This document shows positions 6,455 through 8,499 of a stretch of 8,499 nt of DNA, piece after piece (position 1 is the first letter of the stretch; every line of letters begins with the position of its first letter). The notes beneath the pieces were generated by a model. The model was not told the origin of the DNA, ran no database searches, and saw nothing but the letters and a program-made list of their open reading frames with translations. This DNA is from Melioribacteraceae bacterium. GTDB taxonomy: Bacteria; Bacteroidota; Ignavibacteria; Ignavibacteriales; Melioribacteraceae. Position numbers and translations under genes: made by a program. The stretch lies in contig JALSNL010000386.1 of assembly GCA_026987055.1 (NCBI GenBank), forward strand, positions 1 through 8,499. The letters run 5' to 3'.

Positions 6455-7738
6455 TTGGACGTTGGCTGGCTTTATAGAATAATTACTTTAATTATTCTAC
6501 TTATATTCTCTGCAATTTTTTCCGGTTCGGAAGTTGCTCTTTTTTCATTGGATAGTAAAAAATTAGATGGAATTAAAAGCAGTTCCAAACTTATAGGGAA
6601 ATATATATCTAGTCTTTTGGAATATCCGCGAAGATTATTAGTTACAATTCTAATTGGCAATACAATTTTTAACGTTGCTGCCTCTATAATATCTGTTACT
6701 TTAGCTTTGGATATTGCTAAAAAATACAATTTGGAAACGGATATGGTTTTACTTATTCAAATTGTACTTTTAACAATTTCGGTTATTATATTTGCTGAAA
6801 TTTCACCTAAAGTTTGGGCAAATAAACATCCGGTTAATTTTTCTAAAATGATTGCCTTTCCACTTTATTGGACGCACAAATTATTTGCCCCTATCTCAAG
6901 AACTCTTTCTAATTCTGTTAATTTTATCACTAAAAAAATAAATATTGATAAAACAAAAACAGCTCTTTCAAATGAAGAAATTACAGAACTTGCCGATATT
7001 GTTATTGAAAAAGGAACCATTGTAGAAGAAGAACATGAACTAATACACGGATTAGTAGCCTTTAAATCCGTTACGGTAAGAGAAGTTATGACCCCGAGAG
7101 TTGATGTAACTGCCGTACCAAAAGAAATCTCATTTCATGAGTTGCTTGATGTGATTAATGAATCGGGACATAGTAGAATACCCGTTTACGAAGAAGATTT
7201 GGATAATATTCTTGGAATACTTTATGCAAAAGATATACTTCCTTATCTAAAAAAAAGTAACAACAAGTTTTCTATAGAGTCTGTTATGAGAGAAGTATCT
7301 TTTGTTCCGGAAACCAAACTTATAAGTAAGTTGCTGCAAGAATTTCAAGAGAAGAAATTGCATATTAGTGTTGTTGTTGATGAATATGGAGGGACTTCAG
7401 GTGTAGTTTCGTTAGAAGATGTTTTGGAAGAAATTGTTGGTGAAATACATGACGAACATGATACTGATGAAAATGAAATAACAAAAATTTCCGAAAATAA
7501 ATTTATTGCATTAGGGAAAATCAATAAAGACGATTTGGAAGAAATGTTGGGCTTCGAGATTAAAGATGCACCGGAAGATTATGATACGCTTGGTGGATAT
7601 ATATTTAATCATGCCGGAACAATTCCCGAAGTCGGTTATACTTTCGAAGAATATGGATTCCGTTTTACAGTTGTTGAAGTGGAAAATAACAGAATAAATA
7701 AAGTTGAAATTGAAAAATTGAACAAACAAGAAGCTTAG
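6455..7738 (+). CDS. gldE: GldE-like CBS-domain membrane protein (CNNM/CorC/HlyC family)
   Basis: This 427-residue inner-membrane protein has the full CNNM/CorC architecture. Residues 1-165 are a DUF21 transmembrane domain with hydrophobic segments near 9-30, 60-85 and 97-115, and the SGSEVALFSL signature (23-32). A CBS pair follows: the first around VREVMTPRVDV (208-218) to YAKDIL (257-262), the second around HISVVVDEYGGTSGVVSLED (303-322). Residues 340-422 are the C-terminal transporter-associated domain (YDTLGGYIF, 376-384). The family is tied to Mg2+ transport or export; GldE is its gliding-associated member in Bacteroidota, where it sits after ssb, as here. The start is a TTG. An in-frame TAA at 6443-6445 rules out a longer protein, and later starts would cut into the first membrane helix. 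A GAGG (6438-6441) lies upstream at a long 13-base spacing. Transport function and gliding are both unproven here. Confidence 0.88.
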   Translation: MDVGWLYRIITLIILLIFSAIFSGSEVALFSLDSKKLDGIKSSSKLIGKYISSLLEYPRRLLVTILIGNTIFNVAASIISVTLALDIAKKYNLETDMVLLIQIVLLTISVIIFAEISPKVWANKHPVNFSKMIAFPLYWTHKLFAPISRTLSNSVNFITKKINIDKTKTALSNEEITELADIVIEKGTIVEEEHELIHGLVAFKSVTVREVMTPRVDVTAVPKEISFHELLDVINESGHSRIPVYEEDLDNILGILYAKDILPYLKKSNNKFSIESVMREVSFVPETKLISKLLQEFQEKKLHISVVVDEYGGTSGVVSLEDVLEEIVGEIHDEHDTDENEITKISENKFIALGKINKDDLEEMLGFEIKDAPEDYDTLGGYIFNHAGTIPEVGYTFEEYGFRFTVVEVENNRINKVEIEKLNKQEA

Positions 7739-7758
7739 TTGTTCTCATCATTCAAGAA

Positions 7759-7770
7759 GTGAAATTTCAC
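7759..7770. repeat. Perfect 12-bp DNA palindrome
   Basis: GTGAAATTTCAC is a perfect palindrome 20 bases after the GldE-like gene's stop. With no loop it is better suited to binding a dimeric protein than to RNA termination, and no T run follows. No known operator is recognised. In AT-rich DNA such a site can arise by chance. Confidence 0.35.
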
Positions 7771-7808
7771 GGTACTATGCAATTATCTTTTGATTACCTT
7801 AAGTCAAT

Positions 7809-7824
7809 CTGTTTATTAAAACAG
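7809..7824. repeat. Short inverted repeat in the gap after gldE
   Basis: CTGTTT (7809-7814) and AAACAG (7819-7824) flank ATTA and can form a 6-bp hairpin. No T run follows on the plus strand, so it is at best a weak terminator. The rest of the 211-base gap holds no open frame I would defend. Confidence 0.3.
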
Positions 7825-7910
7825 TTGTGGTAAATAGAAAAAAGTATAAAATAAACTCAAAAATATATGTAGATAATTAAAAAAGTATTTGGATTTATAC
7901 AAGTAACCGG

Positions 7911-7938
7911 AAAGGTGTAACACTTTTTCACTTTTTTT
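7911..7938 (+). terminator. Imperfect hairpin with T run before the DUF1016 gene
   Basis: AAAGGTG (7911-7917) can pair with CACTTTT (7929-7935), one pair being G-T, around an 11-base loop. The right arm runs into seven Ts ending at 7938. The segment also contains GTGTAACAC (7915-7923) and a tandem CACTTTTT (7921-7928 and 7929-7936). It could end transcription from gldE, or belong to the leader of the gene starting at 7950. The large loop makes either reading tentative. Confidence 0.3.
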
Positions 7939-7949
7939 AAAATAGTAAA

Positions 7950-8357
7950 ATGGTAGAATTATTTAAAAATAAAGAATATAAAAAACTTATTGAAAGGATA
8001 AGCACTAATTATATAAAAGCTAAAGAAAAAGCTTTTAAAGCAATCAATGATGAACTTACTCTTTCAAATTGGGAAACTGGAAAATATATTGTAGAATTTG
8101 AACAAAAAGGTAATATTAAAGCTGAATACGGTAAAAAACTTTTAATCAAATTATCAAAAGATTTAACAGAAAGACACGGAACAGGATTTAGTAGAAGTAA
8201 TGTTGTGTATATGAGATTATTTTACTTAAAATATCCAAAAGGTGTGACAGTGTCACACTTATTGAGTTGGTCACATTATTACGAACTGTTAAAGATAAAA
8301 GACGATGTTGAAAGAAGTTTGGTGGGTAAAGTTCTAAATATAAACGTTATACAATAA
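7950..8357 (+). CDS. DUF1016 N-terminal domain protein (YhcG-like, lacking the nuclease half)
   Basis: This 135-residue protein matches the N-terminal domain of the YhcG/DUF1016 family. Recognisable stretches are LSNWETGKYIVEFEQKG (38-54), AEYGKKLLIKLSKDLTERHG (58-77), GFSRSNVVYMRLFYLKYP (79-96) and LSWSHYYELLKIKDDVERS (105-123). Full-length members run to about 340-380 residues and carry a C-terminal PDDEXK-type nuclease domain. Here similarity stops after ERS, the last 12 residues do not fit, and none of the three plus-strand frames to 8435 restores the second half. The gene is therefore a remnant or a reduced stand-alone domain. DUF1016 genes are often accessory and found near restriction systems, but no such system is visible here. 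The ATG at 7950 has no good Shine-Dalgarno site. The N-terminus fits the family. Nuclease activity is not expected from this piece. Confidence 0.75.
   Translation: MVELFKNKEYKKLIERISTNYIKAKEKAFKAINDELTLSNWETGKYIVEFEQKGNIKAEYGKKLLIKLSKDLTERHGTGFSRSNVVYMRLFYLKYPKGVTVSHLLSWSHYYELLKIKDDVERSLVGKVLNINVIQ
8242..8258. repeat. 17-base inverted repeat inside the DUF1016 gene
   Basis: GTGTGACA (8242-8249) and TGTCACAC (8251-8258) are perfect reverse complements around a single G. The repeat encodes the GVTVSHL segment just before the conserved LSWSHY motif. The flanks AAGG and CTT partly repeat those of 7911-7924. It may be chance within coding sequence or a binding site. Confidence 0.4.
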
Positions 8358-8435
8358 AAATAATTTGTAGTAAATTGTAAGTGAGGCATAAAACGTTCAA
8401 AGCTGAAAAATTTTGACTAAAAAGAGAAACTAAAA

Positions 8436-8499
8436 ATGACAAATGAAAAGAAAACGGAAATAAAAGTAGGAATTACAATTTTATCTGCAATAATACTAT
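8436..8499 (+). CDS. Probable MCE/MlaD-family protein, N-terminus only (3' partial)
   Basis: An ATG at 8436 opens a frame that runs off the window after 21 full codons. The visible protein starts MTNEKKTEIKVGI and continues into a hydrophobic stretch beginning ITILSAIIL. A short polar N-terminus with EIKVGI leading into a membrane helix is typical of MCE/MlaD proteins, the periplasmic substrate-binding part of phospholipid and lipid ABC transporters. The call rests on very few residues, and another single-pass membrane protein cannot be excluded. Only a weak AAGAGA (8422-8427) precedes the start. The 78 bases between the DUF1016 stop and this start hold no other gene. Confidence 0.5.
   Translation, partial: MTNEKKTEIKVGITILSAIIL

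Noticed and set aside
8341..8400. Integron attC-like site after the DUF1016 gene, suggested by two AACGTT copies and GTTATAC
   Set aside because: The two ends do not form matching long arms, the core sites do not fit, and no integrase or further cassette is visible.

Overview
The window is AT-rich with short gaps between genes. All eight complete genes, and one partial gene at each edge, lie on the plus strand. The gene families point to the Bacteroidota/Chlorobiota side of the tree, most likely an Ignavibacteria-like organism. The evidence is a MutS2 with a C-terminal Smr domain, a split carboxylase alpha chain, a FadL/OmpP1 porin beside an SGNH lipoprotein, an ssb-gldE gene pair, and Lys/Asn/Ile-rich proteins. 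The taxonomic call is an inference from gene content, not from a marker gene.

Layout, left to right. Positions 1-454 hold the 3' end of mutS2. Positions 544-2530 hold a two-gene operon for a biotin carboxylase and a biotin carrier protein, overlapping by 8 bases. Positions 2600-5295 hold a FadL-type outer-membrane transporter followed by a large SGNH/GDSL hydrolase lipoprotein; both have GTG starts and strong Shine-Dalgarno sites. A perfect 11-bp hairpin (5310-5339) separates them from a SPOR-domain lipoprotein (5358-5948), ssb (5980-6417) and a GldE/CorC-like CBS membrane protein (6455-7738). A 211-base gap with several small inverted repeats leads to a solitary DUF1016 N-terminal domain (7950-8357). 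The window ends in the first 21 codons of a probable MCE/MlaD-like protein.

The carboxylase pair would make two parts of an acyl-CoA carboxylase; the carboxyltransferase is not in the window. The FadL and SGNH genes look like one unit for releasing and importing lipids or other hydrophobic compounds across the outer membrane. SPOR lipoprotein, Ssb and GldE-like protein are envelope and replication housekeeping genes. The only accessory-looking segment is 7739-8435, around the truncated DUF1016 gene. I see no CRISPR array, tRNA, rRNA, insertion sequence or complete defence system. Most of the window is ordinary chromosome, and I found no convincing undescribed system.
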